Source: Pseudo-nitzschia pungens
Taxonomy: Eukaryota; Bacillariophyta; Bacillariophyceae; Bacillariales; Bacillariaceae
DNA length: 64,000 nucleotides
Assembly (NCBI GenBank): GCA_037355855.1
Contig: CM074759.1
Location: forward strand, 7,130,001-7,194,000
Reading direction: 5' to 3'
Shown here: positions 52,269 through 62,952 of the stretch, piece by piece
Numbering within the stretch: the first letter of the stretch is position 1
Layout of the letters: every line of letters begins with the position of its first letter
The notes under the pieces: generated by a model
Told to the model about the DNA's origin: nothing
Seen by the model: the letters and a program-made list of their open reading frames with translations, nothing else
Database searches by the model: none
Program-made: the position numbers and the translations under genes

Positions 52269-55004
52269 TTACCACATGCATCGAGCGCAATGGTCTTTCA
52301 GAGCCGGACCATTCAGCAACTTAGTGAATAAATCAGCAATATTGGTCTCGCCAGGCTCCTTTGCAATGCGAATTGTCCCAGCAGCAATAGACTCGCGCGC
52401 CTTGTGGTAGGCAACACTGTTGTGCTTCTTGTTGCATGGACTCTCTGGTCTGGTTGTATTTTTGACAACAGACTCATTGTCACAGTACACATTCGTAGGA
52501 CCTTCAATAGGAACGCCCATCATCCGGAGCTTGTACCTAAGACCCTCAATCAGTTCAATAGCAATCCGAAGCGCGACAATCTCGGATCCAAAGGTGGAGG
52601 TCTCTACAGTGGTTTGCCTTTTGCTGAACCACAGGATTGGAGCCCTGTTCACAAAGATGATGATTCCGGTATGGGATCTTCTTGTTGCTTTGCATCCGGC
52701 ATGATCGGCGTCAACAAAACAGCTCATAATAACTGCTTTTCCAAGCGCTTCGGGGGCATCTGGTGGCAACACCTCCTTGGCATCTGGATAAAACTCGCTC
52801 CAGTCGCAGTTGGGAAATCTGGATTCATCCACTTCAGGACGCGTCTCGTCAAATACTAGCTTGGATCGAGCGTGCGCCTTGAGATAGGCAAACATGTGCA
52901 ATACTTGGTTCAAATGCCCTGTTCTTGCTTGTGCTAGATATCTAGACATAAGAGATACAGGCATGACCAAATCCAGTCTTCCAAGTTCACACAACCATCT
53001 CAAGACGCCAATCAATCCCTGGTAGTAATTTTGCTTGCTTGGATCTAATTCGGTGGTAACATCAACTTCTGGACGGTAATCGGATGTCAACGGGGTCGAC
53101 ACCTTGTTCGGAAGGTGCTTGTAACCATACTGCTCGGTGCCAAGCTCCTTCTCTACTGCGTCGATGGCTTTCTTAGCATATTTCTCGGAGGACATCGCCC
53201 ACTTGGGAATTGGGTCGTCTTCGACCACATGCGAATGGACATCAGCGCCCAGATACAGGGTTGGAACTTCTATAGTCCCGTCCTTCAGCGTGAAGCGCTG
53301 CTCGATACTTTCCAACTGCCGTCGGGGGTCCTCACTGCAACAGATGATATCGTCGACGTATGCAATCAGGTATGCCCAGTACCTAGAACCATCCTTTCGC
53401 GTCTCCACCCGCATATGAACATCAGGATCAGCTTTACAGGGTTGATATCCTAGCGTTCGTAGGTGCTTGGTCAAATAGGATCGGAACGACGCGCCTGCAA
53501 CAGGAAGTCCATACAGTGCTCGAACGATCTTACATACCTGTCCTGCCAAGTGCGGGGGAAAACCATCTTCAGCTCGTGCAACCAAATAATATTTCTTCTT
53601 GATCGGCGCTGTAAGGTAGGCATTCTGGATGTCCGCAGACAGCACGTCCAGATTGTTCAGCGCTGCCAACAGGAAGAAGATACGGACTGAATCCCTGCTA
53701 GGTACACTGCTGAAGGTATGTTCCTTAGCTGTTGCTTGTACCTTATGGCCATCGGCGACGAGCCGTGCTTTCCGCGTCAGGGACCCCAACTTCACATCAA
53801 AGATCATGTGCGTCGTGATCTTGCTGAATCCTTCGGCCTTGAGACCTTCGACGGTGTAGCTGGGGTCAAACTCGAACGCCATCTCGTTGTTTCTCATCTC
53901 CTTCGCAATCGCCTTCTCCCAATAGTCCGTTCCCGTCTTTCGGTCGATGGCGAGGGCTTCAGGGATAGAATGTGGTAACTCCACTCCAAACTTGTGCGTC
54001 CTATCCCAGTACTTGTTTCGCTTGGTGGCTTTGAGGATTCGCTTCTTCCTTCGTAGTACGTGGTGGATCCACCATCGGAATGCTGGCTGATCCGAGATCT
54101 TGGCGGATATGGCGTACTCTGCGGTCTGCACAGGAAAGGACTCTTTCAGATCGCTCAACTTACACCAGGATTCGGTTCCGTCTTTCCAACTGACGAGCAA
54201 TCGCCATCCCTTCGTTGTAGGCTTGGGGACTTTGCGACCATGCTTGTTGGTGATCGTCGCATCTTGCTTCCTAACGGCGGATCCGTCCTTCTCGTGATCG
54301 ATAATCTCGTCCAGTAGAGAAAACATGCGTCCGTCGTCGTCAATTTCGCTGTACATGCTCTCATCAACGATGTTGGCGGTATACTGCTCGACGGAACCAT
54401 CTGGAAATTGCAGATCATACATTCTGGTATCAAGGATAGGGTTATCATTCCTCTTACCAATCGGATTGCCATTAAGGTCAGCAGAACGATTCTTCACGAC
54501 ACACCGTAGTCGTTCATCGCCCTTCTGGATCATGACATTATTACCAATATACTCATCATAGTCATCCCCATCAGGTATGAGGTCGTCAATATCCGGAATG
54601 GAGGCTTCCGGCTCGGCGAGCTCCCACCTTTCTTGGTGACCCTCAAATAACTCAGCAGGGGGATCAGGGTACGTAGCTTGGAACTTTGCGTCGTTATCCT
54701 CAACCTTGTCCCCGATCTTGGATTCCACTGCTTGGTCAAATGAGTCCATATAGCGCTTGACGTCATGGGAACGCCATTCTTCTTCAGTAACAGCACGGAC
54801 TGTGTTAGTGCTTACCGGCATGGCCGCCTCGTTCAGGATCCAGTGGCAGTCTCCGCCTCCGAATCGGTCACCGCACGGGCCAAGCCATCGTCCCAGCTTC
54901 TCGGTCCCATCAGAGAGATCAACCCAATAGACGAAATCATACCATTCATGGGCTTGGTACAGAGATATGTCAGGCATGTACCCATGTACAATTTCAAACG
55001 GCGT
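52269..55004 (-). CDS. Copia pol, C-terminal part: reverse transcriptase and RNase H
   Basis: Open from just after the in-frame TGA at 55007-55005. In order: the TPFEIVHGYMPDISLYQ tail of integrase, a linker with chromo-like acidic segments, RT with KARLVADGHKVQ, SSVPSRDSVRIFFLLAA, LSADIQNAYL, CKIVRALYGLPVAG and catalytic YVDDIICCSED, then RNase H with FVDADHAGCKATRRSHTG, WFSKRQTTVETSTFGSEIVA and VYCDNESVVKN, ending HCARCMW. All RT and RNase H acidic residues are present. Without readthrough of the upstream TGA it would need its own start (first Met at 54977). Confidence 0.93.
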   Translation of the reverse strand, partial: TPFEIVHGYMPDISLYQAHEWYDFVYWVDLSDGTEKLGRWLGPCGDRFGGGDCHWILNEAAMPVSTNTVRAVTEEEWRSHDVKRYMDSFDQAVESKIGDKVEDNDAKFQATYPDPPAELFEGHQERWELAEPEASIPDIDDLIPDGDDYDEYIGNNVMIQKGDERLRCVVKNRSADLNGNPIGKRNDNPILDTRMYDLQFPDGSVEQYTANIVDESMYSEIDDDGRMFSLLDEIIDHEKDGSAVRKQDATITNKHGRKVPKPTTKGWRLLVSWKDGTESWCKLSDLKESFPVQTAEYAISAKISDQPAFRWWIHHVLRRKKRILKATKRNKYWDRTHKFGVELPHSIPEALAIDRKTGTDYWEKAIAKEMRNNEMAFEFDPSYTVEGLKAEGFSKITTHMIFDVKLGSLTRKARLVADGHKVQATAKEHTFSSVPSRDSVRIFFLLAALNNLDVLSADIQNAYLTAPIKKKYYLVARAEDGFPPHLAGQVCKIVRALYGLPVAGASFRSYLTKHLRTLGYQPCKADPDVHMRVETRKDGSRYWAYLIAYVDDIICCSEDPRRQLESIEQRFTLKDGTIEVPTLYLGADVHSHVVEDDPIPKWAMSSEKYAKKAIDAVEKELGTEQYGYKHLPNKVSTPLTSDYRPEVDVTTELDPSKQNYYQGLIGVLRWLCELGRLDLVMPVSLMSRYLAQARTGHLNQVLHMFAYLKAHARSKLVFDETRPEVDESRFPNCDWSEFYPDAKEVLPPDAPEALGKAVIMSCFVDADHAGCKATRRSHTGIIIFVNRAPILWFSKRQTTVETSTFGSEIVALRIAIELIEGLRYKLRMMGVPIEGPTNVYCDNESVVKNTTRPESPCNKKHNSVAYHKARESIAAGTIRIAKEPGETNIADLFTKLLNGPALKDHCARCMW

Positions 55005-56840
55005 TCAACCCATCATCGTAGGATCACTGGAAGCCGTGCGCTGTCGGATGGCAGCAACGAGCTCTCCGCAGAAAGCCCACAGGCGCTTGGGGGATCGCTT
55101 CCGAGCCGTCTTTTTGCGGATGCTTCTGCTGATATGGCCGATGCTGAGCTCCGCGCGATTCTGGAAGGGACATCTTGGCTGGATAAAGGTCTGGTGGATA
55201 TGGTTTTTGCTGACGACCTTATTCCATGGAGTCTTGTAGGTACCAGGGGCTCCTTGCTCTCGAGCGCCATCAGATATCAAATGCTCGGGAATGCCGACGT
55301 CGTGGATGAAAATCTTCAGGCCTTCATACGCTTGCTTCTTGCCCTGTATAGGTATGAACTCGACGTAGCCCTTACCATTACTGAAAACTTGGGCGGCTGA
55401 ATCTTGCCGCATGATGCTCGGGACCTTTGCCATCCAGGTGTCGGTGTACCATTTGCCAGCCGCGATGCGCTTGTTTCTGAAGCTCTGCGTTGGCAATCGG
55501 CGGACAAGGGGATGCATAGGGTTGCGGAACCCTTTCTGCGTCGTGACTCGAAGAGTATCCGCAGCCTTTCTCGGAGATACATCCCAAATCTTGGACAGAC
55601 GGTCGGAGTCGATCTTGCAGTATCGTTCGGTGTCAATCGTCGGACCCCACTTGGCTCGTCTGGCGATAGTGTCGAGCTCGGGATCGACTGGTTCGACTGC
55701 ATCGTCGTCCCATCGAACATGCTTGTAAACGGCAGACAGGCAGACGGGGAAATCCCTGCAACGGGGATCCAATTCGAAGCGCTCGCGTCCATCGGTGTAG
55801 GCGCGCTCGTACAACGGGGTATGCAGGGCGTTGACTGTAAGACTTGGTACAGAATCCACGTCTACATCGTCCCCGCAAGTCTTCAGGGAATCGCCCGAAT
55901 GAAAAAGAGAAGATAGCCGCGCATCCAGACGCGAGTCGGATGCGATCGCACATGGGGTCAGATCACGGCGGGTACAGAGTTGCTGAAGACTCCGCAGCTT
56001 GTACTTCTCATAACAATCATGCTGGGGAAGGATCAGCTCGTCGCTTTGAAGAGGCTTGTCGTACAAATGGGGACTGAAGTTGGACCGTGTTTCGACGGGC
56101 TCCATCTTACGCTTGTTGGACTTCTTGGACTGCTTCGTGGTCGTCTCGGCAGGCGCGATGGGCGTCGCCATAGGCGGCGCCGCGCGAAGGACAGACAGCG
56201 TAGGATTCAACGGATGAGATCCGTCGATAGCTTCTTCGGCTTGCTCGAACTTCTTGCTCTTCGGATCCCAAGGGAAGTCTCGGGTAGCAACGACATGATC
56301 GCATGTAGCCATCTCATGCTTGGTGGGCTTGCGGGAAGGGAAATAGGACACGACCCCATCAAGCAGGAGCTTGATGTCGAGGGTGTGGCCCGCATGGGGA
56401 TCTTCAGGGTCGGTATTGTCAATATGGATGGAGTGACTGGACTGCTCATCATACTGACGGGGCGCTTCACTGACACGATTGGGATGGCAGTCCCGTATCT
56501 GATTCGGACAAATCAAGCTGTGGGACAACTTGTCGCCAAAATACAGGGCTTCGTGGAAATAAATCAACCAAACTTTCCCGTCGGTATCTGTGTATGCCGT
56601 AACACAGGTCCCAATAGGAATGTTCTTGATAGGCTCGAGCTCAGGCGAAAAAGGATGAACATCGACGTGGCTGACGACTTGGTCTTCAAGCAAGATCATA
56701 TTGGAACCGGCGGCAGTTGTATCAGCGTGGCTGTCCAGCTCGCATTGTCCCTCAGGGCTCGGTGGGGGGCGCGCGCGCGGGAGATCCATCTGGTACAACA
56801 GCCGGCCAACCTTACTTAATTTCGGGCACCGGCCGTCGTT
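55005..56840 (-). CDS. Copia pol, N-terminal part: protease and integrase
   Basis: Frame continuous with gag, separated from it only by the TGA at 56843-56841, and ending at TGA 55007-55005. Protease active site CELDSHADTTAAGSNMILLED near its start. Integrase core: KWYTDTWMA (first Asp), HLISDGAREQ (second Asp) and QNRAE (Glu), giving the D-D-E triad. The HHCC zinc finger is not obvious; the stretch before the core (FRNPMHPLVRRLPTQ) is diverged. No ATG occurs in the first about 55 nt, so expression most likely needs readthrough of the gag stop. Confidence 0.9.
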   Translation of the reverse strand, partial: NDGRCPKLSKVGRLLYQMDLPRARPPPSPEGQCELDSHADTTAAGSNMILLEDQVVSHVDVHPFSPELEPIKNIPIGTCVTAYTDTDGKVWLIYFHEALYFGDKLSHSLICPNQIRDCHPNRVSEAPRQYDEQSSHSIHIDNTDPEDPHAGHTLDIKLLLDGVVSYFPSRKPTKHEMATCDHVVATRDFPWDPKSKKFEQAEEAIDGSHPLNPTLSVLRAAPPMATPIAPAETTTKQSKKSNKRKMEPVETRSNFSPHLYDKPLQSDELILPQHDCYEKYKLRSLQQLCTRRDLTPCAIASDSRLDARLSSLFHSGDSLKTCGDDVDVDSVPSLTVNALHTPLYERAYTDGRERFELDPRCRDFPVCLSAVYKHVRWDDDAVEPVDPELDTIARRAKWGPTIDTERYCKIDSDRLSKIWDVSPRKAADTLRVTTQKGFRNPMHPLVRRLPTQSFRNKRIAAGKWYTDTWMAKVPSIMRQDSAAQVFSNGKGYVEFIPIQGKKQAYEGLKIFIHDVGIPEHLISDGAREQGAPGTYKTPWNKVVSKNHIHQTFIQPRCPFQNRAELSIGHISRSIRKKTARKRSPKRLWAFCGELVAAIRQRTASSDPTMMG

Positions 56841-58787
56841 TCAGTTCTTGGGGGTCTGTCCTTGGTTCGAGCCGTTGCCCTTCTTCTTGCCCTTCTTGCG
56901 CCCCTTGGGCCCAAAACTGTTCCCTGCGCCTTGGGTCGCGTTCGCGTTCGCGGAGGCAGCAGGCGTGGTAGAACTAGTGGACTGAATAGTTCGAGCTTTC
57001 TTCTGCTGGCGGAGGTCATACAACTGCTTTCGTTGTTCCTTGGAGAAGGTCTTGTAGACTTCATAGGGATACTGCTTGTCCTCAATCTTGCCGCTGTACG
57101 ATCCACCCTTGTTGCTTCCTTGGTTGCCACCACCTTGGTGGACAGAGGAGATACTTCGCGCTCGCTTGGTTGCAACCGCACCCATTTTTCGTATGCCAAG
57201 ACACCTCTTGAAGTACGAGACGCACTCGTTGAAGTTCTTGGTGTACTTATCGGTTTCAAAGATCTGGATCTTGGGGTTCTCAAACCGATCATCTTGGATG
57301 CTGTGGATGAAACGCATGGTGAAGTCCTCTTCGTCGGGCAACTTGTCGTGGTTGGAGAGCGTAGTCTGGAAATTCAACCAAGTTCTGCAGTGCTTCTCAA
57401 AATCGTATGTTCGAGAGTCTCCTGTGTAGCGGGAGGTGTACATGCCGGTACGGACCTTGTCAAGAATAGCCGCGACGTTGGTTGCGGAGAAGGCATTCTC
57501 GTAGAGATGTAGGAAAGCTGCTCGGGCGTTCCCAGTCGGATTCTTTGCGTCTTTGTACCTTCGAGTGTAGGCCCAGGCAGGGCCATCACGAACTGCGTTG
57601 CAGAGCAACACCCAAACGTCATGGTTGTCAGTGACGAACTGCGGGCCTTCAAGCGTGGCACATCGAACATTATAATCCATCCAGTTGGAAAAAGTCCCGT
57701 CCTTCCCAACAGTGGCGGATCTCTCTGCTGCAGTCACCGTCTCTTGCTCCTTCGGACGGATGACGTATGATAGGGGGAACCCTTGTTCATTGTACTGGAA
57801 GCGGAGGAACTGACGGAAACTTTCTTCCCATTGACGGAAGTTGTCAAGGTTGGTGAGCTTCGGCGGAGTAATGGACGAGGAGACGGCCTCCTTGTCGGCG
57901 GTCTGCATTTCATGTAGGCGCTGGCGCGTTCGGTCGGCTGCGAGGGGATCACTAAGCCAAGTATGGGCAGTAGGCTTGATACCAATGAGAGGTTGGTAGC
58001 GGATCCACTCCGAAAGGAGCTGAAAGGATTGTCTGAAGGATAGTCCGATGAATACTCGTTCATGGTAGGGGCACATCGGATGACGACCCCCATTGAAGTC
58101 ACGGAGGTACTTGGGGAGTTCTTTGGCAGAGAGCTGTTGGATCGCCTTGATGCTGTTGAGGCCGTTCCGGAATAGTTCATCCGCCGTATCACTATTGCTG
58201 AAGCCAGAGAGGATCTTGTGGAGGTCTAATTCCTTTGAGCTGAGCTTTGCTCCATTCTTGTATCCAGAGATTCCACCATTAGCTTGGGCTGTGGTATGGG
58301 CTTGGAGAATTTCAGGACTAGCTCCTGTAGTGGCGGCGACAGGAGCAGGAGCAGGAGCAGGGGCACGAGCGGCGGCGGCAGCAGCAGCATCAGCTTCAGC
58401 AGCCACTCGGGCTGCGTTCTCAGCAGCTGCTCGGGCTGCATTCTCATTACGCATTGCTCTGAGTTCTTGAACAGCAGCAAGTAGGATCATCTCAGATCGG
58501 GGTTGGATGTCAAGGTTTGGTTCTTGTTGGACTCTGGAGGCTCCAAACGCAGCAGGGACAGCAGGAGCAACAGGAGGGACTCCAGGCGCTCCGACCGGGG
58601 GCAGCGCTCCAACAGGGGGCATCGCTCCAACAGGGGGAACGCCGGCTCCAGCGGCGACTCCAGGCGGAGGAGCGTCGGCTCCAGGGACGGCGCCTCCATC
58701 TCCAGGGGCATCTCCAGCAGCGCCGGCTCCGGCAGTGCCGGCTCCGGCGGCGGCTGCAGCGATTTGTCTTCTGGTTTGCTTGGCCAT
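56841..58787 (-). CDS. Copia gag (648 aa)
   Basis: Structural protein that packages the RNA. The first 170 residues are low-complexity Ala/Pro/Gly with APPVG-type repeats coded by GC-rich triplets. A helical capsid-like core follows (ELDLHKILSGF ... YHERVFIGLSFRQSFQLLSEW ... LTNLDNFRQWEESFRQFLRFQY ... RFIHSIQDDRFENPKIQIFET). The C-terminus is basic and Gly/Lys-rich (GPKGRKKGKKKGNGSNQ). No CCHC zinc knuckle is present, so the basic tail probably binds RNA. It ends with TGA and continues in frame to pol. Confidence 0.88.
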   Translation of the reverse strand: MAKQTRRQIAAAAAGAGTAGAGAAGDAPGDGGAVPGADAPPPGVAAGAGVPPVGAMPPVGALPPVGAPGVPPVAPAVPAAFGASRVQQEPNLDIQPRSEMILLAAVQELRAMRNENAARAAAENAARVAAEADAAAAAAARAPAPAPAPVAATTGASPEILQAHTTAQANGGISGYKNGAKLSSKELDLHKILSGFSNSDTADELFRNGLNSIKAIQQLSAKELPKYLRDFNGGRHPMCPYHERVFIGLSFRQSFQLLSEWIRYQPLIGIKPTAHTWLSDPLAADRTRQRLHEMQTADKEAVSSSITPPKLTNLDNFRQWEESFRQFLRFQYNEQGFPLSYVIRPKEQETVTAAERSATVGKDGTFSNWMDYNVRCATLEGPQFVTDNHDVWVLLCNAVRDGPAWAYTRRYKDAKNPTGNARAAFLHLYENAFSATNVAAILDKVRTGMYTSRYTGDSRTYDFEKHCRTWLNFQTTLSNHDKLPDEEDFTMRFIHSIQDDRFENPKIQIFETDKYTKNFNECVSYFKRCLGIRKMGAVATKRARSISSVHQGGGNQGSNKGGSYSGKIEDKQYPYEVYKTFSKEQRKQLYDLRQQKKARTIQSTSSTTPAASANANATQGAGNSFGPKGRKKGKKKGNGSNQGQTPKN

Positions 58788-59645
58788 GGTTGTCTTGCTT
58801 TGATTACCTAATTTGCTTCAGTTTCTAAACCAAATTCTTTTGTGGTGGGGACTGTTTCCACCCAAGTTGTCGATCGAAGGTTTGTATCGGTTTCGTGTCG
58901 ACGTTCGAAAGAAAAGGTATCACGTCAGCGTTTTCATGTCAACAGTTTCGTGTTGACGTCTATCCACATCGATGGTTCCGATTCGATGGTTGGATGGTTG
59001 GTTACGACCAAAAGAAGAATTCTATTCGGTCTTTCTGCTCTGGACCAATCGATTTGATTTTGAGATATGACAGATCTCAGGGTTCTTGGCTTGTCCGATT
59101 CCAAATTCCCTTGGCTAAAATCAGAAAATCAATGGTATGGCAGATTTGAGGTTGTCTGCGCCTCATTGTTTCGGATGGGACTGACGTCATGTCCTTGGTC
59201 TGCTGGACACTGTCTTCACTGGAAAGTACGTGGTGGTCTGTCTCCACGAAAATTTTTTTCCAGCGTTGTTCCATCCCCGGCAAACGTCCCCTTGAATCCT
59301 GTAAAATAACAGGGAATCATGGACGCTGCTTTCTCCACGTCCATCTGCTCCTTCCCCACCGGACTGAGCCTCCATGGAGCCACCATGACGCTCAGCTACT
59401 GAATATGAATATCAATAGATCCGCAGAGGTGGATGTGCGGACTCCGGTCGGTTCGCGGGTCTGGGGAAGGGCTCCCCATTAACATCAGGGATCTCGCGAT
59501 GTCAGCTGCTGGTCCAGTTACAGCTGAGGTTTTACATCCAAGTGTAGGCATGGATGCCAGTGGTGATCAGCCATCTGGGTTTCATCACGCGCTCTAGCCG
59601 GCGTCCCGGTTCGTAGTAGTGGGTCGAGCGGTGGGTCTGATAAAC
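58788..59645 (-). other. Element leader between 5' LTR and gag
   Basis: 858 nt. Next to the 5' LTR (59645-59633) the sequence GTTTATCAGACCC resembles the Copia primer-binding site TGGTATCAGAGC, complementary to initiator tRNA-Met. The rest should hold the packaging signal. No gene. Confidence 0.6.
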
Positions 59646-60568
59646 TGTGTTGATATCCGCTTGTCAGCGGTCTTCGGGGAACTTAATCGTAGATATGAAT
59701 TATCTCGTACTGGTCTAAAAATAGGGGAAAGCCCTAACAATAATAACACATAAAGTCCTGGCAAATCGTGAGTCTACAGTGGACTGTTCAAGGTCTATTG
59801 CATACGCTCAAGCAATACAAGGCACTTCCCTAGAGGTACATCGGAATCGGTCGTAAAGGAGGGCATGATAGGTGTGTTTATTTTAGAGTAAAAGAAAGAG
59901 TGAATAAAGGGAGCTGAGCGCTCGCTCAGCTCGTATCGTGATATCGATCCGCTAACTCGCATAATAACAGAGCTTACGTAGCTCTGGTACTGTATCCTAC
60001 GAGTAGCGTATCGGAGTATCGTAGCTTCGCTTAATTATATCCAATCGTGTGCTAGCTCACTTATGCTAGCACGTTTGGTAACTGTTTGGGCCGGGCATCC
60101 AGTCATGGTACATATTATACACCAATGACCCGACCCCGGCGGTAGCATCATATCTTAGCATTGGTATCATGGTAGGTTAGCATCTTCCAGTATCTCGTAG
60201 CCTTAGCAACCCTAACCCTGTAGCATTTAGCTACACCATAACAGGTGCTTTACTCGGGGTACGTACGATTGGTACAAATCGTACGCGGCGACCCTAGTAA
60301 ACTCTGCTAGCATCCATACTAAACAGGATAGGTCTGCTGCTAAGCCTGCTGCTAAGCCTGCTGCTAAGCCTGCTGCTAAGCCTGTTGCTAAGCCTGTTGC
60401 TAAGCCTGTTGCTAAGCCTGTTGCTAAGCCTGTATGCTACCAATTAGCACACATCTCAGCACTCAGCTCAGCACCTGTTAGTCAGCTACTGGATGTTGCT
60501 GACTGTAGACCCAGTAGCCCTTCTACACAGGGCCTTAGCACAGATCATAGCACACTGGATATCTTCAT
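59646..60568 (-). repeat. 5' LTR of the Copia element
   Basis: 923 bp, matching the 3' LTR except for a C/T difference near 59660 and a few changes in the minisatellite (about 60330-60432), where its units are uniform TTGCTAAGCCTG. It should carry the promoter for the element transcript. Confidence 0.93.
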
Positions 60569-60573
60569 ACTCC

Positions 60574-61484
60574 ACCATCAAAATGAGTGACGGCATGGGA
60601 GTCAAAATTATTCAGTGGAAAGTAAAATTATGATCTTGCACAAGAAGCCAAAAAAGAGGTGATTTCTGTGCCAAACACACCATACTAATTTGGACTTAGG
60701 GCTGCAGGCATGCTGACTGGTGCAATCCTGTCACTAAAACACCATTTTTGCCACCTGACCTTCATTAACAAGTTTACTCAAGGATAAATCACCAAAGGTG
60801 TCACCAAAGGTGTCTGATTTTGAAGATAGAGAAGTGTTGAGTAGAATGTTAGCTAAAAGATGGTGGCTTCTCTGCTCTGGATGGAGGGAATGTAGGTGCA
60901 GAGATATCACCAAAGACGTGAACCATGTCTTGGACATGGTTCAATTCCAAAAAGTTGGAAGTTTCTATCCATTTTTGTGCTAAGATTATGTGTACTGGTG
61001 TCTACAATTGGGACATGATGAGTCCCGGGTTCAAGGGCTCCTTAATAATCAATCATCCCACATGGACTGTGCTCTCAGTAAGCATAAGTTTGAACAACAG
61101 TTGAATAAATGATGCATCAAGCATGGCAGAAATGCAACCTTTTGAGCCATATGCTGAAAATGCAATCTTTTGACACACATGCTGAAAAGCATCCTGGCCC
61201 CTTTGAAAGCTTGTTAGAGCTGAGCCTTTCTATTTGCTTCCTAATCTTAGTAACATTTATTCTTCTTAGTCTTAGTAACATTTATTTGAAAGAAGAAACT
61301 CATATTGTCAACAACAGCTCATGCTTCATTGAGTTTTGTACATCTGAATCTAATGCGGCTGAATGGTCGGAAAAAAATGTAGAGCTGCTGCTGTTTTCCA
61401 GTTATGTCTTTGCATACTACCATATTATACAAACAAAAACAAATCCTGCTGGCTGTGTGAGGCAAACAAATACTGATGGAAACT
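60574..61484. other. Intergenic region between two retroelements
   Basis: 911 bases. A 126-codon plus-strand frame at 61109-61489 and small minus-strand frames have no recognisable motif and were not called. Short direct words (TCACCAAAGGTG twice near 60790) are seen. Confidence 0.45.
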
Positions 61485-61807
61485 TGTGACGGGCTAGCGT
61501 AGCTAGCAGTCACGATTGAATAATTAACCGAATCCCATATGGGAATCAAATATTATATATCCAGTCATGAATGCATTTTGATATGTGTTCTAACTATTAT
61601 GGTCGAGTCCCAGAAGTTGATATATGCCTAATCGTGGGAACCGACAATGAACCAACATTTATGGCAGAGCATGCCAAAATGTGGCTATGCTCGCGACCTC
61701 AAATTTTATATGTTTCCATTCTCAATTCGCGTAACAATATTCCGTAAAGTATCTAAACATTCACAATTTTATACCACTCCGTGATTTCTACTCTAGACCG
61801 TAACACA
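61485..61807 (+). mobile_element. LTR of a second retroelement family
   Basis: It runs from TGTGACGGGCTAGCG to GACCGTAACACA (TG...CA ends) and is followed directly by a gag frame, so it acts as a 5' LTR. Its reverse complement shares several ordered blocks with the LTR at 30459-30708. CGGGCTAGCGTAGCTAGC at its left end forms a small palindrome. The partner LTR is not in the window. Confidence 0.65.
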
Positions 61808-61923
61808 GTAATTACTGTTTGTGCTTTACAGTAGAAACAGTAGAACTCAGTACTGAATTCAAAACCACCAACAGCCTCAACAACAGAGGCCCCTTCTATC
61901 TCCAACAAACCGATCGACGCAAC

Positions 61924-62952
61924 ATGGCAGGTATCTACAGAGACCCACCAATTGCCTACAAGAGCTCCTTTGATAGCTCCAAACCGAAGCTCGTAACCCT
62001 ATCGGTCTACGACTCTGAAGACCACTCGGACAGCGTCAAGGTGCCCCTGTTTACGGACAAGGGGGGACTAGAAGAACTCCTTCACACCGAAGAAGCCTAT
62101 CTTAACGCTGCAGAAGATCTCTCCATCCCTGACACGGCGCTCATTCGATACTTCGGTCGATGCCTATGCGTCGACGCGCAAACGAAATGGAGAGCACTAA
62201 CACGAGCAACCCGCGCCAACAACCAACGAGTATATCCACTCACGAGAGAAGGATACACCTCAGCCTTCCAAGCCTTTATCAAGCTCTACTGCAACGCCGA
62301 AGATGCCAGAGACATCATGCATGTCTATCTACGAGGCAGTGCCTGTAAGAAGAAGATCGAATCCACCTGCAAGGATCACACTGATCGAATTATGACCTTA
62401 ATCAAGTACTCAGCCAAACTACATGGATTCGCATCCAACTTGGACCACTTGCAGACCCTAACAATCCTTCTCCACAGCTATCCTAACAGTTGGATCGAAG
62501 ACTATGTACGGATTCACCTAAAGCTTACTCCAGAGACCACTTCCCAGTTCATTGTGGACCACATGAGCAGCCTCGATCGACTCAGCAAGCAGAAGAACAA
62601 CAACAAGAATAGTGGAAAACGCTCGAACAATTCCAATAATCGAAAACGCTCTGGTCCAAACAACAAATCCAACCAGAACAAGAACAAGAAGAAATCCAAC
62701 CCATGCAGAATCCAGGGACACAACCATGATTGGTCCGAATGCCCAAAGAACAAGTTCTCCAAGAATTACAACAAGGGCTCAGGCAACAAAAGCAACTCCA
62801 ACACTGAAACCTTCTATTCTCAGTGCCACGAGACCCCTGGAAGCAACGAATCATTCCAAGCCCACATGAGAGCAGCAATGGAATCCTACCATGAAGAACA
62901 TGGAGGCCGAACCGAACGGAGCATCAATGGTGAGCTTGTTTGGCTCCCATGA
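61924..62952 (+). CDS. Copia-type gag with zinc knuckle
   Basis: 342 residues from MAGIYRDPP at 61924; the frame is open from 61819 and could start there. The layout is of a UBN2-like Copia gag: a helix-rich core with EGYTSAFQAFIKLYCNAEDA and HTDRIMTLIKYSAKLHGF, QTLTILLHSYPNSWIEDYV, then an Asn/Lys-rich linker and a knuckle CRIQGHNHDWSEC (CX3-GH-X4-H-type). The frame is intact, closing at TGA/TAG-type stop 62952 (GELVWLP). Unlike the 9.8-kb element no pol follows: the next kilobase has no protease, integrase or RT frame. Confidence 0.7.
   Translation: MAGIYRDPPIAYKSSFDSSKPKLVTLSVYDSEDHSDSVKVPLFTDKGGLEELLHTEEAYLNAAEDLSIPDTALIRYFGRCLCVDAQTKWRALTRATRANNQRVYPLTREGYTSAFQAFIKLYCNAEDARDIMHVYLRGSACKKKIESTCKDHTDRIMTLIKYSAKLHGFASNLDHLQTLTILLHSYPNSWIEDYVRIHLKLTPETTSQFIVDHMSSLDRLSKQKNNNKNSGKRSNNSNNRKRSGPNNKSNQNKNKKKSNPCRIQGHNHDWSECPKNKFSKNYNKGSGNKSNSNTETFYSQCHETPGSNESFQAHMRAAMESYHEEHGGRTERSINGELVWLP

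Larger units (their letters stand above)
50765..60568 (-). mobile_element. Complete Copia-type LTR retrotransposon
   Basis: 9.8-kb element on the minus strand: 5' LTR 60568-59646, leader with primer-binding-like site, gag, pol (protease, integrase, RT, RNase H in Copia order), polypurine tract, 3' LTR 51687-50765. A 5-bp duplication flanks it. The LTRs are the same length (923 bp) and differ at only a handful of bases, mostly in their 12-bp minisatellite, so insertion is recent. Gag and pol form one continuous frame of 2173 codons except for two TGA codons. Integrase before RT identifies Ty1/Copia, and the LDSHADT protease resembles diatom CoDi-like elements. Confidence 0.93.

Noticed and set aside
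60210..60222. Telomere-like CCCTAACCCT in the LTR
   Set aside because: A single short match in both LTR copies, not a repeat array.
61109..61489. 126-codon plus-strand frame
   Set aside because: Overlaps the LTR start, has no motif and contains repeated LSNI(Y)L words from a short duplicated sequence.
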